Below are positions 35,317 through 44,860 of a stretch of 64,000 nt of DNA, piece by piece. The notes under the pieces are model-generated. The model worked only from the letters and a program-made list of their open reading frames with translations, was not told the origin of the DNA and ran no database searches. The position numbers were made by a program, and so were the translations under genes. Each line of letters begins with the position of its first letter. Within the stretch, counting starts at the first letter, position 1. The stretch is from Ruminococcus sp. (GTDB lineage Bacteria; Bacillota; Clostridia; Oscillospirales; Acutalibacteraceae): the NCBI GenBank assembly GCA_017457155.1, contig JAFTHZ010000007.1, positions 1 to 64,000 of the forward strand, in the 5' to 3' direction.

Positions 35317-36255
35317 TTACTTTTCGTTCTTCTCGATGTTCTTGGTTTTTGCTATGTAGATGGGGCGGTTCTTGGTCTCAATGTAGACTCTGCCCATGTA
35401 CTCTCCGATAATTCCCAGTGAGGTCTCGATGATACCTCCCACAAAGAATATACCGCACAGAGTGGGCACAACCGTGCCACCCTCGGCAACAATAGCCATG
35501 ATTATCCATGCCAACAGAAGTCCGAAGGCTCCCAGAAGCATCAGAATGCCGATGACAAAAATCCACTTGAGGGGAGATACGGAGAAGGCGGTGATGCCGT
35601 CGATAGCATACTTGAAGAGTCCCCAGAAGCTCCAGCTGGAGGTGCCGATGGTACGCTCTACGTTCTCATAGGGGAGCCACTTGGTGTCAAATCCTACCCA
35701 GCAGAAAAGACCCTTGGAGAATCGCTGTGCCTCAGACATAGCAACGATGGAGTCCACCATCTGGCGGGACATAACACGATAGTCAACTGCGCCATAGGGC
35801 ATCTTCACAGAGGACATGGAGTTCTGAAGCTTGAAGAAAAGCTTGGAGAAACCTGTGCGCAGTGCGCCGCCGTCACCCTTGCGCTCCTCGCGATACAGGG
35901 CACAGCAGTCATGACCCTTTGAGACCTCAGCAAGCATCTGAGGGAACATTGCGGGGGGATGCTGAAGGTCTGCGTCCATAACAAATACGTAGTCTGCGCT
36001 TGTGTGCTCCAGTCCTGCGTACATAGCGGCTTCTTTGCCAAAATTTCTGGAGAATGAAATGTATTTTACATTGTCAAATTCTTTTGCCAGACTCTCCATC
36101 ACAGAGAGGGTGCCGTCGCGGCTGCCGTCGTTGACCAGAATATAGCGGAAGCTGTACTCGGGCAGGGTAGCGATGACCTGATTTGTGACCCTGACAAACT
36201 CGGGGAGGACCTCCTCCTCGTTAAAGCAGGGGACAACTAAATCTACGGTTTTCAT
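35317..36255 (-). CDS. GT2 glycosyltransferase, GtrB/CsbB-like
   Basis: This 312-residue protein has a DPM1-like GT-A domain with LVNDGSRDGTLSV near residue 40 and the metal-binding DADLQHPP near residue 94. Two C-terminal membrane helices follow. Such enzymes load a sugar onto undecaprenyl phosphate at the inner face of the membrane. AGGTGAT precedes the ATG. With the gtrA-like gene downstream and the divergent yfhO-like gene, it forms the set known in Bacillus as CsbB-GtcA-YfhO, which glycosylates wall polymers. Confidence 0.93.
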   Translation of the reverse strand: MKTVDLVVPCFNEEEVLPEFVRVTNQVIATLPEYSFRYILVNDGSRDGTLSVMESLAKEFDNVKYISFSRNFGKEAAMYAGLEHTSADYVFVMDADLQHPPAMFPQMLAEVSKGHDCCALYREERKGDGGALRTGFSKLFFKLQNSMSSVKMPYGAVDYRVMSRQMVDSIVAMSEAQRFSKGLFCWVGFDTKWLPYENVERTIGTSSWSFWGLFKYAIDGITAFSVSPLKWIFVIGILMLLGAFGLLLAWIIMAIVAEGGTVVPTLCGIFFVGGIIETSLGIIGEYMGRVYIETKNRPIYIAKTKNIEKNEK

Positions 36256-36383
36256 ATATAATCACCTCGTAGCAGATTGTTGTTTCTGCGCATAAATATA
36301 CAGATACAGTATATCACACAGTAAAAGAAAAGTCTACAACTAATATTAATATATATTTTTTTCTGAGATTTTGGAAAAAGTAG

Positions 36384-36412
36384 TTTACCTTAACTCTCTT
36401 TCGTGATACAAT
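36384..36412 (+). promoter_or_regulatory. Promoter of the yfhO-like gene
   Basis: TTTACC and TACAAT are 17 bases apart, about 45 bases before the start codon. The rest of the 203-base divergent gap is AT-rich and should also hold the gtrB promoter, which I could not place. Confidence 0.65.
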
Positions 36413-36458
36413 ATACAATGTATACTTATGCAAAAATATAGTTATCGGAGGAACCTCT

Positions 36459-39400
36459 ATGACGAAAATCAAAGTCCCCCGAACAGGAAAGCTCCCCGCC
36501 CTCAGGACGAAGAACTTTCTGGACGATAACCTCTACGTTATCCTGTCCTTTTTAGTTCCATTCCTGCTGATGGCGGTGGCCTTTGCATCAGAGAATGTTG
36601 CGCCGTTCGGAATACTCAAGACAATGTACGAATCCGTACTGTATCACATCGGCAACCTGTTCCCCTCTCTGGGAATAACGGTGACACCCAACGTTGAGAA
36701 ACCGTGGGGTACAGAGCAGATGCTGGTAATTGACCTGTGGCATCAGTACTATCCCTTCCTCTACGACCTGCACGAGAAGCTTCAGGAGGGCTCATCCCTG
36801 TTCTGGACATGGAGTGTAGGCATGGGATCAAACTTCATTGCCATGATGTCCTACTACCTGCTCAGTCCTCTGAACTTCATTTCTGTTATCATTCCTGACG
36901 GAGCTCTTGTGGGATATCTGTGTGTGGCTACTGTCATCAAGATTTCCTGCGCAGGTATGTTCACCGCAATCTGCCTGAGAATGCTCTTTAAGCGAAACGA
37001 CCTGTCACTGGTGATGTTCTCGCTGATGTTTGCCCTTTGTTCCTTCAACATGGGCTACTACTGGTGTGTCATCTGGATGGATTCGGTGGCACTGCTGCCT
37101 CTGGTGGTAGCGGGAACCGTGGCCTTGCTGCGTGACGGCAAGTACAAGCTGTTCACCATCTCTCTGGCTCTTTCCGTAATCTTCAACTACTATATCGGAC
37201 TGTTCATCTGTATCGCTGTATTCCTGACCGCAATCGGATATACTGTCTCCAGATGGCACAGCCTGAAAAAATCCCTCAAGGACATGCTCCGCACAGTGAC
37301 CTGCTCAGGTATCGCCCTGCTGATGACAACACCCATCACCGTGCCTGCATACCTTGCCCTGCAGAACTGCTACAAATCTGCAAGCGGTATGCCCGAGAAT
37401 TTTGCTATCAACGTGGGCACCGTCGACAGTGCCATTGTCAACGCAACCGAGCCGGGAATGTCCAATTTTATTGAGAGATTCCAGGAGGCAAGCGGTGGTG
37501 TGCTGGATGCATTCCTCCAGATTATCTCAAACATCATTTCTTTTGTTGTTCCTACCTCAAAGGAGGGCCTGCCCAACATCGCCTGCGGTATGCTGTGCGT
37601 TATCCTTCTGGGTGTGTTCTTCTGCTCCAGAAAGATCAAGCTGGGCGAGAAGCTCTTCTGCTGCACAACCCTGTTGTTCCTGATTGCAAGCTTTATTTTC
37701 AGGCAGCTGGACTATATGTGGCACGGCTTCCACTTCCCCAATATGCTGCCCTACCGATTCAGCTTCCTTGTCAGCTTCCTGCTGATTTATATGGCGTACA
37801 GGGCCTATATGCTGCTCAGATACAGCTCATATATTGATGTTATTATTGCAACGCTGCTGCTGGTGCTTATTCTCCTGCCCTCTATCTTCACCCTGCTGGA
37901 TACCCTGGAGACACCTCTCCTTGATCCTGCAGTGGTATCCAAAGAGGCAGTTATCGGCTCCCTTGTGTTCAGCGTGATTATGATAATTCTCCTGATACTC
38001 TTCACCCTCAGGATAATGCCCAGACGAATCCTCACCATGGCTCTGTGCATTGTGGTATGTGTTGAGATGTGCGCTTGCGCTGTCATCGGCGTCAACAGCG
38101 TGGGTTCAACCACCACCACAGGATATCCCAGAGAGGCTCCCCATATGGAGCGTATGATAGACTACATTGAGATGAGAGAAGATGCAAATACCGATATCTT
38201 CCGCACAGAGGTTACAGGCACCCAGTCTCTCAACGACGGCGCTCTCAACGGATACAACGGTATATCCGTATTCAACTCCATGGCTAATGTGAACATCACC
38301 AAGTATGTGGAGCATCTGGGCCTTGCAGGCTGGCAGGCAGGAAACCGCTACACCTACTATGAGAGTTCCCCTGTAACCAATACAATTCTTAACCTTAAGT
38401 ATGTTATCGCCCGTGACGGAGTTGCCCAGAGCGACTACCTGAATCAGGTGAATTACTCAGGTCCTGTGTCTCTGTTTGAGAACACCGAGTACATTCCCAT
38501 GGGCTTTATGACAAACTCCGATCTTAAATATCTCAGCATAGATGATTCCGTTGTGAATCCCTTTGAGAATCAGATAGAGTTCTGGAAGCTGGCAACAGGT
38601 ATCGAGGAGCCTCTGTATAACCTGATCAGTGTTGACAGTGCTGCTCATACTCCTTCTGAGAACTTCACTGTTTCCAGACCTCAGAGTCAGCAGGGTATGT
38701 ACACTGCATACACCACCGACTCCACAATAACTCCCTCAACAAAGTTCAACTATGATCTGGATGAGGATGCCTTTGTTTGCGTTTACTTTTATGTTGGCGG
38801 AGCCGAAAGCAGCGGCCAGATCAAGGTGACACCCAGCGGCGGAGCTGAGTCTATCATCAGAAGCTCCCTCAACGTTAAACAGCCTTTCATCACCTGCGTA
38901 GGCAGATACAAGGCAGGGGACACAGTATCCCTCTGCTGTCAGCTTAAGACAGGTGCAAACTGCAGCATCCGCGCCTTCTGCTATGCGCTGGACGAGGATG
39001 TGTTCCGCGCAGGTCTTGATAAGCTCTCTGAGAGTGTTCTGGAGGCTACCAAGGTAACCGATACCTCCATCGAAGGTACAATCAACGTGAAGGAGGAGGG
39101 CTACTTCTATACCTCCATTCCCTACGAAGCAGGCTGGAGTGCCTATGTGGACGGCAAGAAGGTCAAGATGGATCCTGTGGGAGATGCAATGTGCGGATTC
39201 ATCCTCAGCGAGGGCGAGCATACTGTGAAGCTCACCTATACTCCCGATGGCTTTGTTATCGGCATGCTGGGATTCTCCTTTGCCCTTGTGCTGTTTGTGC
39301 TGATTTGTGTATGTACAAGCAAGCGTTTCAGAAATAGCAAGTTCTTTATGGTTCGTTTTATCGTATGGCTGTTTGATCCTGCTGTGAAGGATAAGTCAGC

Positions 39401-40205
39401 AGATGACGCTCAGGACGGTCCCGATGATGATCCCGATGACCCCGATGGTACAGATGCTCCTGATGGAGAGGCGCCTGAGGGTGCTCAGGACGAGACTGAT
39501 GAGGAAACAGAGGTTTCTGTGGTCAGAAAGTACCCTGAAGCAATCGAGCCCGCTGAGCTTGAGTTCAAGGTTATGGATGTTATAGGCGCAAGCGACATCC
39601 CCCTCACAGGAGAGCTCATCAACAAAAAGCTGTCAGCTCAGTATGAGATTGACGAGGATGTTCTGGCAGATACTCTGGACAAGCTGGAGGCCAAGGGCTT
39701 TGTCAAGTTTGTAAAGCAGAACGGTGTCACCGGCTATGTGTGTATTCTTGATAAGGAGGAGTCAGGCTGGTTTGCAAAGCTCAACTCACTTATCAAGGGT
39801 GAGTACAGCATGTGGATCCTGGGCGGCGTGGTGCTGATGCTTCTTGCACTTTGCTGTCTGGTACCCTACCTGACAAAGACTGTCACAGAGGATGCTGCCA
39901 ACACAGCATCAACCGCTGATGTAAAGATAAACTACGGACTGATGATTCCCCTTGCTATTGGTGCTGTCGTAGACTTCATCATGGCATTTGTTGTCAATAT
40001 GCATCGCTCGTCACTGCTTCGCGATTGCACAGGTATCATCAGATACACAGATTCTGTTGTTCCCATCATTGTTTCGGTTGCAACCCTGAACGTCCCTGCT
40101 CTGCTCTTTGATCTGAAGTGCGGAGATTATGTGAAGAAGGGCAAGGCAAAGCTTGACAAAATCCGTTCTGCACAGGGAGCGGGCAGACCCAAAAAGAAAA
40201 AGTAA
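36459..40205 (+). CDS. YfhO-family membrane glycosyltransferase with extra C-terminal domain
   Basis: This is a very large membrane protein of 1248 residues. Residues 1 to about 970 match the YfhO family (GT-C type), with an N-terminal multi-helix part containing the typical DLWHQYYPFLYDL near residue 92, a long extracellular domain and a closing helix near residue 950. After it come an Asp/Pro-rich acidic linker (about 975-1020) and a winged-helix-like segment (about 1027-1097, SDIPLTGELINKKLSAQYEI). Two or three more membrane segments and a Lys-rich end complete the protein. YfhO proteins use the GtrB/GtrA-supplied lipid-linked sugar to decorate wall polymers. GGAGG precedes the ATG. Confidence 0.88.
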   Translation: MTKIKVPRTGKLPALRTKNFLDDNLYVILSFLVPFLLMAVAFASENVAPFGILKTMYESVLYHIGNLFPSLGITVTPNVEKPWGTEQMLVIDLWHQYYPFLYDLHEKLQEGSSLFWTWSVGMGSNFIAMMSYYLLSPLNFISVIIPDGALVGYLCVATVIKISCAGMFTAICLRMLFKRNDLSLVMFSLMFALCSFNMGYYWCVIWMDSVALLPLVVAGTVALLRDGKYKLFTISLALSVIFNYYIGLFICIAVFLTAIGYTVSRWHSLKKSLKDMLRTVTCSGIALLMTTPITVPAYLALQNCYKSASGMPENFAINVGTVDSAIVNATEPGMSNFIERFQEASGGVLDAFLQIISNIISFVVPTSKEGLPNIACGMLCVILLGVFFCSRKIKLGEKLFCCTTLLFLIASFIFRQLDYMWHGFHFPNMLPYRFSFLVSFLLIYMAYRAYMLLRYSSYIDVIIATLLLVLILLPSIFTLLDTLETPLLDPAVVSKEAVIGSLVFSVIMIILLILFTLRIMPRRILTMALCIVVCVEMCACAVIGVNSVGSTTTTGYPREAPHMERMIDYIEMREDANTDIFRTEVTGTQSLNDGALNGYNGISVFNSMANVNITKYVEHLGLAGWQAGNRYTYYESSPVTNTILNLKYVIARDGVAQSDYLNQVNYSGPVSLFENTEYIPMGFMTNSDLKYLSIDDSVVNPFENQIEFWKLATGIEEPLYNLISVDSAAHTPSENFTVSRPQSQQGMYTAYTTDSTITPSTKFNYDLDEDAFVCVYFYVGGAESSGQIKVTPSGGAESIIRSSLNVKQPFITCVGRYKAGDTVSLCCQLKTGANCSIRAFCYALDEDVFRAGLDKLSESVLEATKVTDTSIEGTINVKEEGYFYTSIPYEAGWSAYVDGKKVKMDPVGDAMCGFILSEGEHTVKLTYTPDGFVIGMLGFSFALVLFVLICVCTSKRFRNSKFFMVRFIVWLFDPAVKDKSADDAQDGPDDDPDDPDGTDAPDGEAPEGAQDETDEETEVSVVRKYPEAIEPAELEFKVMDVIGASDIPLTGELINKKLSAQYEIDEDVLADTLDKLEAKGFVKFVKQNGVTGYVCILDKEESGWFAKLNSLIKGEYSMWILGGVVLMLLALCCLVPYLTKTVTEDAANTASTADVKINYGLMIPLAIGAVVDFIMAFVVNMHRSSLLRDCTGIIRYTDSVVPIIVSVATLNVPALLFDLKCGDYVKKGKAKLDKIRSAQGAGRPKKKK

Positions 40206-40220
40206 AACATAAACAGAAAA

Positions 40221-40256
40221 GCCACTTCCGAAGAATCGGAGGTGGCTTTTGTTTTG
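40221..40256. terminator. Terminator between convergent yfhO-like and NUDIX genes
   Basis: GCCACTTCCG (40221-40230) pairs with CGGAGGTGGC (40237-40246) with one wobble. TTTTGTTTTG follows on the plus strand, and on the minus strand TTTT follows too. Confidence 0.88.
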
Positions 40257-40273
40257 TGTATTAAGCTTGGTAT

Positions 40274-40975
40274 TTATATTCTGCCGTGCTCTGCGATGTA
40301 TCTGCGGACCTTCTCAATGACACGTCTGTCGTTGTCATAGGTCACACCCCCGGCACCGCCAAGGGGAACCCAGGTGTAGCTGTCGATTTCTGACTCCTGA
40401 ATTCTGATGTTGTTGCTCTTGGCAACAGCGAGGAAGAACACAACCCTCTTTCTGATTTTTCCGTAGGGACAGTAGTCGCTGATTTCTCTGAATCCGTCCA
40501 GGATTTTTACGTCCAGATTTGTCTCTTCCTTTATCTCGCGGACTGCGGTTTCTTTCTCATTTTCCCAAAGCTCCACGTGACCCTTGGGAAAGCTGTAGAA
40601 CCTGCCGTTGTGGTTCTTGACCAGAAGAATCATGTAGTCCTGTGCTTTGTTGTCCCAATGAAGGATAACCGCACCACAGGATTTTTCGTACAGACAGCTG
40701 AGCTTCTGGATCTTCAGCTGCTTCATATTCTCCAGCAGGTTGCGGATCTCGGGCTCGTACATTATCTCGTTTCTGGGAGATACCACAAGCTTGTCGGTGC
40801 CATCCTCAAGGTGAGCGATGGCGGTGACGATTCCCGTGAAGTTGTCATAAACAGACTTTCTGGAGATTATGAGGGCATTCTGTGAGGGGATGTTCTCGCC
40901 GCTGACGTAGCCTGAGTACAGTCCCTTGTCTGACAGGGTGCCGTATATTGAAACTTTCACTTCAGTTGATAGCAT
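40274..40975 (-). CDS. NUDIX hydrolase
   Basis: This 233-residue protein has an N-terminal region of about 90 residues of unknown type, followed by a NUDIX domain. The NUDIX box runs from GHVELWENEKE to REIKEETNL near residues 141-163. It has all metal-binding glutamates but Thr where Gly is usual after REUxEE. The ATG at 40975 is chosen because AAGGAG precedes it, whereas the upstream in-frame ATG has none. It probably hydrolyses a nucleoside diphosphate derivative. It lies 33 bases after the DHHW gene and is probably co-transcribed with it. Confidence 0.9.
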   Translation of the reverse strand: MLSTEVKVSIYGTLSDKGLYSGYVSGENIPSQNALIISRKSVYDNFTGIVTAIAHLEDGTDKLVVSPRNEIMYEPEIRNLLENMKQLKIQKLSCLYEKSCGAVILHWDNKAQDYMILLVKNHNGRFYSFPKGHVELWENEKETAVREIKEETNLDVKILDGFREISDYCPYGKIRKRVVFFLAVAKSNNIRIQESEIDSYTWVPLGGAGGVTYDNDRRVIEKVRRYIAEHGRI

Positions 40976-41008
40976 ACTTTCACTCCTTCTCTGAATGGTC
41001 AAGGGGTC

Positions 41009-42274
41009 TTAGCCCAGGAGTGCAGCAAGCTGGTCAGTATTGAGAGCGGTGTTTGCGGACATGACATTGTTGAGGATAAGCAGCTCTTCAATGCCGTTGT
41101 CAGTAAGGTAACTCTTAAGGTCTCCGCTCCAGTATCTGAAGTCCAGAATGTGAATCTCGTCGTAGTTGGCTGTCAGGTAGGGTGCCAGGGCGTTGCCGTA
41201 GGAATCCTTGATGAGGGCGATCTTCTTGCCTGTGCCTGCGTCAGAGCTGATGACAAACTCTGCAACATCACCCCAGCAGAAGGTGCCGTAGGTCAGGCTG
41301 CCGGGAGATGCAGGGTAGTAGACATCAACTATCTGAGGCTCGGAGGTCATATCCTCCTTCATAGTAGCGTAGGTGTAGTTGGGGAGAGTATAGTACTCAA
41401 CTACATCTGCGTTGGACGCCAGGGTCTCGGCGGCACCGTAGGCGGCGTTGCTGTTGCAGATATCGTGGAATGAACCGACAAAACCTGCGATGGTGTTCTT
41501 CTCAAGTCCTTCGATATCCATGGGAGCCAGCCCTGCCTCCTTGCAGAAGGCGGTGTAGCCGTAATATGCGCCCAGACCTGTCCAGTGGTGGTCTGTGTTG
41601 AAGTAGATGTAATCGGTGTTGTGTTCTGCCAGATTTGTGTAGCAGTTGACATCGATGACATTGTCGCCGGTTGCGTTCATGATGGCGGTCAGGTTGTCCG
41701 CTTGTGACATGGATGAAACTCCGCCGTCGATGAGTCGCTGGGGAAGTCCGAACTCGGTGTGGTTAGGAACAACCATGTTGTATACTGTCACGTCCTCCAG
41801 GGTGTCGGCAAAGCTGTTGACAGTCTGTGCATAGTAGTTGACAGCACTCTCTGAGTAGCCGAACAGATTGTAGGCTGCTTTGTTCCACAGATACAGGGTA
41901 GAGGTGATGAGTTCTCCGTCTGCGCCGTTGTCGTCGATGTAGGGTTTTTTGAGCGCTATTCCCTCCTCGGTTACGGGTGGGGTGTTTGTTGCGGGCTGAG
42001 TGGTCTTGGTTGTGGTCTCCTCTGCAGGTTCCTTGTCAGATGAGCAGTTGCTCACACAGGATGAGATTCCGCCGATGATGGATGCCATTATCCAGACTAT
42101 TGCCACAATAATAAGCAGACATACAGCCACGATAATACCCCTGCGGATATACAGCTGGGTCTGTTGTTTCTTTGAGCGTCGTCTGCGCTTGGAATATCCG
42201 GGTCTTCTGGAATAGCTGTCTACCATTCCGATGAAATAGTCTCCGCTCCTTCTTCTTGTTCTTCTTCGTCTCAA
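41009..42274 (-). CDS. DHHW-family membrane-anchored protein
   Basis: This 421-residue protein has a very basic N-terminus (RRRRTRRRSGD and KRRRRSKKQ), one membrane helix at about residues 47-70 and a Thr/Pro-rich stalk. The extracellular SGNH-like domain contains TDHHWTGLGAYYGYTAF near residue 230 and IALIKDSYGNALAPYL near residue 350. It starts at TTG with GGAGGG 7 bases upstream. It resembles the DHHW partners of AlgI-like enzymes, but no AlgI gene is adjacent, so it may act with the one at 29965 or alone. Confidence 0.87.
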   Translation of the reverse strand: MRRRRTRRRSGDYFIGMVDSYSRRPGYSKRRRRSKKQQTQLYIRRGIIVAVCLLIIVAIVWIMASIIGGISSCVSNCSSDKEPAEETTTKTTQPATNTPPVTEEGIALKKPYIDDNGADGELITSTLYLWNKAAYNLFGYSESAVNYYAQTVNSFADTLEDVTVYNMVVPNHTEFGLPQRLIDGGVSSMSQADNLTAIMNATGDNVIDVNCYTNLAEHNTDYIYFNTDHHWTGLGAYYGYTAFCKEAGLAPMDIEGLEKNTIAGFVGSFHDICNSNAAYGAAETLASNADVVEYYTLPNYTYATMKEDMTSEPQIVDVYYPASPGSLTYGTFCWGDVAEFVISSDAGTGKKIALIKDSYGNALAPYLTANYDEIHILDFRYWSGDLKSYLTDNGIEELLILNNVMSANTALNTDQLAALLG

Positions 42275-42449
42275 GGTTTTTCCCTCCGAATCCTAAAGTT
42301 ATGATAATTTTACATATTAAAGTATAATATACTGACTTTGCAAAGGCAACAAAAGTAAAAAAATTGTGATTATATCGGCATTTATTGTAATATTTTTTGG
42401 GAGAAAAATGTAAGTTCTGTTACATTATAGAAGAAAACTTATAATTTTA

Positions 42450-42478
42450 TTGCACAGAAAGTTCAGATGTGATAAAAT
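42450..42478 (+). promoter_or_regulatory. Promoter of the aminotransferase-trpS operon
   Basis: TTGCAC and TAAAAT are 17 bases apart, about 42 bases before the start codon. Confidence 0.7.
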
Positions 42479-42520
42479 ACAAATGTATACACATTTTTAT
42501 AGAAAAAAGGCGTGATTTAG

Positions 42521-43705
42521 ATGGATTATACTTTTTCCCGCAGAATATGCGGTCTGAAGCCCTCCGCTATCAGAGAGATTTTTAAATATGCGGCAGACCC
42601 TACGGTGGTGTCTCTGTCAGCAGGTAACCCTGCTCCCGATGCATTTCCCGCACAGGCACTTGCAGAGATTTCTGAGAGGCTTATGAAAGAAAACCCTGTT
42701 TTAGCACTTCAGTACGGACTCACAGAGGGATATCTTCCTCTGCGCAATTCCCTGAAGGATTATATGAAGAACAGCTATGGCATCGGCAGAGATTTTGACG
42801 AGCTTATCGTAACCTCCGGGGCGCAGCAGGTTATGGACCTGATGACAAAGGCACTGGTCAACGAGGGTGACGAGGTTATCTGTGAGGCTCCTTCCTTTAT
42901 CGGTTCGCTGAATACCTTCCGCAGCTATGGTGCAAAGCTTGTGGGAGTTCCCATGGATGATGACGGAATGAATATGGAGGCTCTTGAGGAGGCACTCAAG
43001 TCCCACTCCAAGGTTCGTTTTATCTACACAATCCCCACCTTCCAGAATCCCTCGGGCATTACAATGAGCCTTGAGAAGCGCCGCCGTCTGTATGAGCTTG
43101 CAAAGGAGTATGGCGTGCTTATTCTGGAGGATAACCCCTATGGAGAGCTGAGATACAGAGGAGAGACTATTCCCACCATCAAGTCTATGGACGAGGACGG
43201 CATCGTTGTGTATGCAGGTTCTTTCTCAAAGGTCATCTCTCCCGGTATGCGTGTGGGTTGGTTTGTTGCTCCCGCAGAGCTGTCTCAGAAGATGGTGGTA
43301 TGTAAGCAGGGCTCCGATGTTCACACCAATATGTGGTCACAGGTGCTGTGCCACGAGTTTATGACCAAGTACGATTTTGAGGGACATCTGCAGTATCTGC
43401 GTGAGCTGTATTCAAAGAAAGCCGAGTATACCATGGACCTGCTGAGGGAGAACCTGGGCGGAAAGATAAAGTTCGGCGAGATTGACGGCGGACTCTTCAT
43501 CTGGTGTACTCTGCCTGAAGAGGTAGATATGCCTCAGTTCTGTCTTGACGCTGTGAAGAACAAGGTTTGCGTGGTGCCCGGTACCGCCTTCCTTGCAGAC
43601 GAGACTCAGGTATCCCACGACTTCAGAATCAACTTCTCAACACCTACTGATGAACAGCTGAAGAAAGGCATAGAGATCCTCGGCAAAATGGCGAAGACTC
43701 TGTAA
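42521..43705 (+). CDS. PLP-dependent class I aminotransferase
   Basis: This 394-residue enzyme has fold type I. The cofactor lysine is K237 in GSFSKVISPGMRVG, and the dimer/substrate landmarks VSLSAGNPAPDAFP and LQYGLTEGYLPLR lie near the N-terminus. It is of the 2-aminoadipate/aromatic aminotransferase kind related to the catalytic half of MocR proteins, but lacks a DNA-binding domain. The exact amino acid substrate cannot be told. It lies 26 bases before trpS, so an aromatic substrate is possible. Confidence 0.92.
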   Translation: MDYTFSRRICGLKPSAIREIFKYAADPTVVSLSAGNPAPDAFPAQALAEISERLMKENPVLALQYGLTEGYLPLRNSLKDYMKNSYGIGRDFDELIVTSGAQQVMDLMTKALVNEGDEVICEAPSFIGSLNTFRSYGAKLVGVPMDDDGMNMEALEEALKSHSKVRFIYTIPTFQNPSGITMSLEKRRRLYELAKEYGVLILEDNPYGELRYRGETIPTIKSMDEDGIVVYAGSFSKVISPGMRVGWFVAPAELSQKMVVCKQGSDVHTNMWSQVLCHEFMTKYDFEGHLQYLRELYSKKAEYTMDLLRENLGGKIKFGEIDGGLFIWCTLPEEVDMPQFCLDAVKNKVCVVPGTAFLADETQVSHDFRINFSTPTDEQLKKGIEILGKMAKTL

Positions 43706-43731
43706 GCTTAGATATATAGGAGAAAATTACA

Positions 43732-44751
43732 ATGGAACAGACAACAAATCAAGAGAAAAAGAAGATAGTATACAGTGCCATCCAGCCCTCAGGTACCATC
43801 ACTCTGGGCAATTATCTGGGTGCGCTGAGAAACTGGGTTATCATGCAGGACGAGGGAGACAAGAACTGCATCTATACTCTGGCAGACCTGCACACAATCA
43901 CCGTGCGCCAGGAGCCTGCACAGATGAGAAAGAATGTTCTGGAGGCATACGCATCTATTCTTGCCTGCGGTGTTGATGCAAGCAAGAGCATATTCTTCAT
44001 CCAGAGCCACGTGCCTGCACACGCACAGCTTGCATGGATTCTCAACTGTTACACTCAGTTCGGCGAGCTGAGCCGTATGACACAGTTCAAGGACAAATCT
44101 GCAAAGCATGCAGATAACATCAACGCAGGACTTTTCACCTATCCTGCACTTATGGCGGCGGATATCCTGCTGTATCAGGCAGACCTGGTGCCCGTAGGCG
44201 CGGATCAGAAGCAGCACATCGAGCTTGCAAGGGATGTTGCAACCCGTATGAACGGCAGATACGCAAACGTATTTACCATTCCCGAGGGATTCATCCCCAC
44301 CAACGGTGCTCGAGTAATGAGCCTTCAGGATCCCACCCGCAAGATGAGCAAGTCTGACGAGAATGTTAACGCCTGTGTATCCCTGCTGGATACCCCTGAT
44401 GTTATTATGAAGAAATTCAAGCGTGCCGTCACCGACAGCGAGGCCAAGGTCTGCGTTGGAGAGGGCAAGGACGGCGTCAATAACCTTATCGGAATTTACT
44501 CTGCCGTCACAGGTAAGACAGCCGACGAGATCACCGCTGAGTTTGAGGGCAAGGGCTACGGCGACTTCAAAGTAGCAGTAGGCGAGGCTGTTGTAGAGGA
44601 GCTTCGTCCCATCCGCGAGAAGTACGAGAAGCTCATCGCTGACAAGGCATACCTTGAGCAAAGCTATCGTGAGGCAGCTGCTGTGGCTGACCGTATGGCA
44701 CAGCGCACCCTCGACAAGGTAATGAAGAAGATTGGATTTATACACAGATAA
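43732..44751 (+). CDS. trpS: Tryptophanyl-tRNA synthetase
   Basis: This 339-residue class Ic synthetase charges tRNA-Trp. The HIGH-equivalent is in QPSGTITLGNYLGALRNW near residue 20, and the KMSKS motif reads TRKMSKSDENVN near residue 204. The tryptophan-pocket region YTLADLHTITV is also present. TAGGAG precedes the ATG. No T-box leader separates it from the aminotransferase gene, so both should share the upstream promoter. Confidence 0.97.
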   Translation: MEQTTNQEKKKIVYSAIQPSGTITLGNYLGALRNWVIMQDEGDKNCIYTLADLHTITVRQEPAQMRKNVLEAYASILACGVDASKSIFFIQSHVPAHAQLAWILNCYTQFGELSRMTQFKDKSAKHADNINAGLFTYPALMAADILLYQADLVPVGADQKQHIELARDVATRMNGRYANVFTIPEGFIPTNGARVMSLQDPTRKMSKSDENVNACVSLLDTPDVIMKKFKRAVTDSEAKVCVGEGKDGVNNLIGIYSAVTGKTADEITAEFEGKGYGDFKVAVGEAVVEELRPIREKYEKLIADKAYLEQSYREAAAVADRMAQRTLDKVMKKIGFIHR

Positions 44752-44755
44752 CTCT

Positions 44756-44793
44756 ATGCCTTATGTATGATATTTCTGTCATAAATAAGGCAT
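44756..44793 (+). other. Hairpin after trpS
   Basis: ATGCCTTAT (44756-44764) pairs with ATAAGGCAT (44785-44793), with an inner TGATA/TGTCA pairing. No T-run follows, so it is a weak terminator or a processing site. Confidence 0.45.
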
Positions 44794-44860
44794 ATTTAAT
44801 CGTACAAAAAGGACGATTTTTTCTATGAAAGCAAGGACTGGTTTTCTAAAGGAATATTTT

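Noticed and set aside
43706..43731. Regulatory leader before trpS
   Set aside because: Only 26 bases separate it from the aminotransferase gene, too short for a T-box or attenuator.
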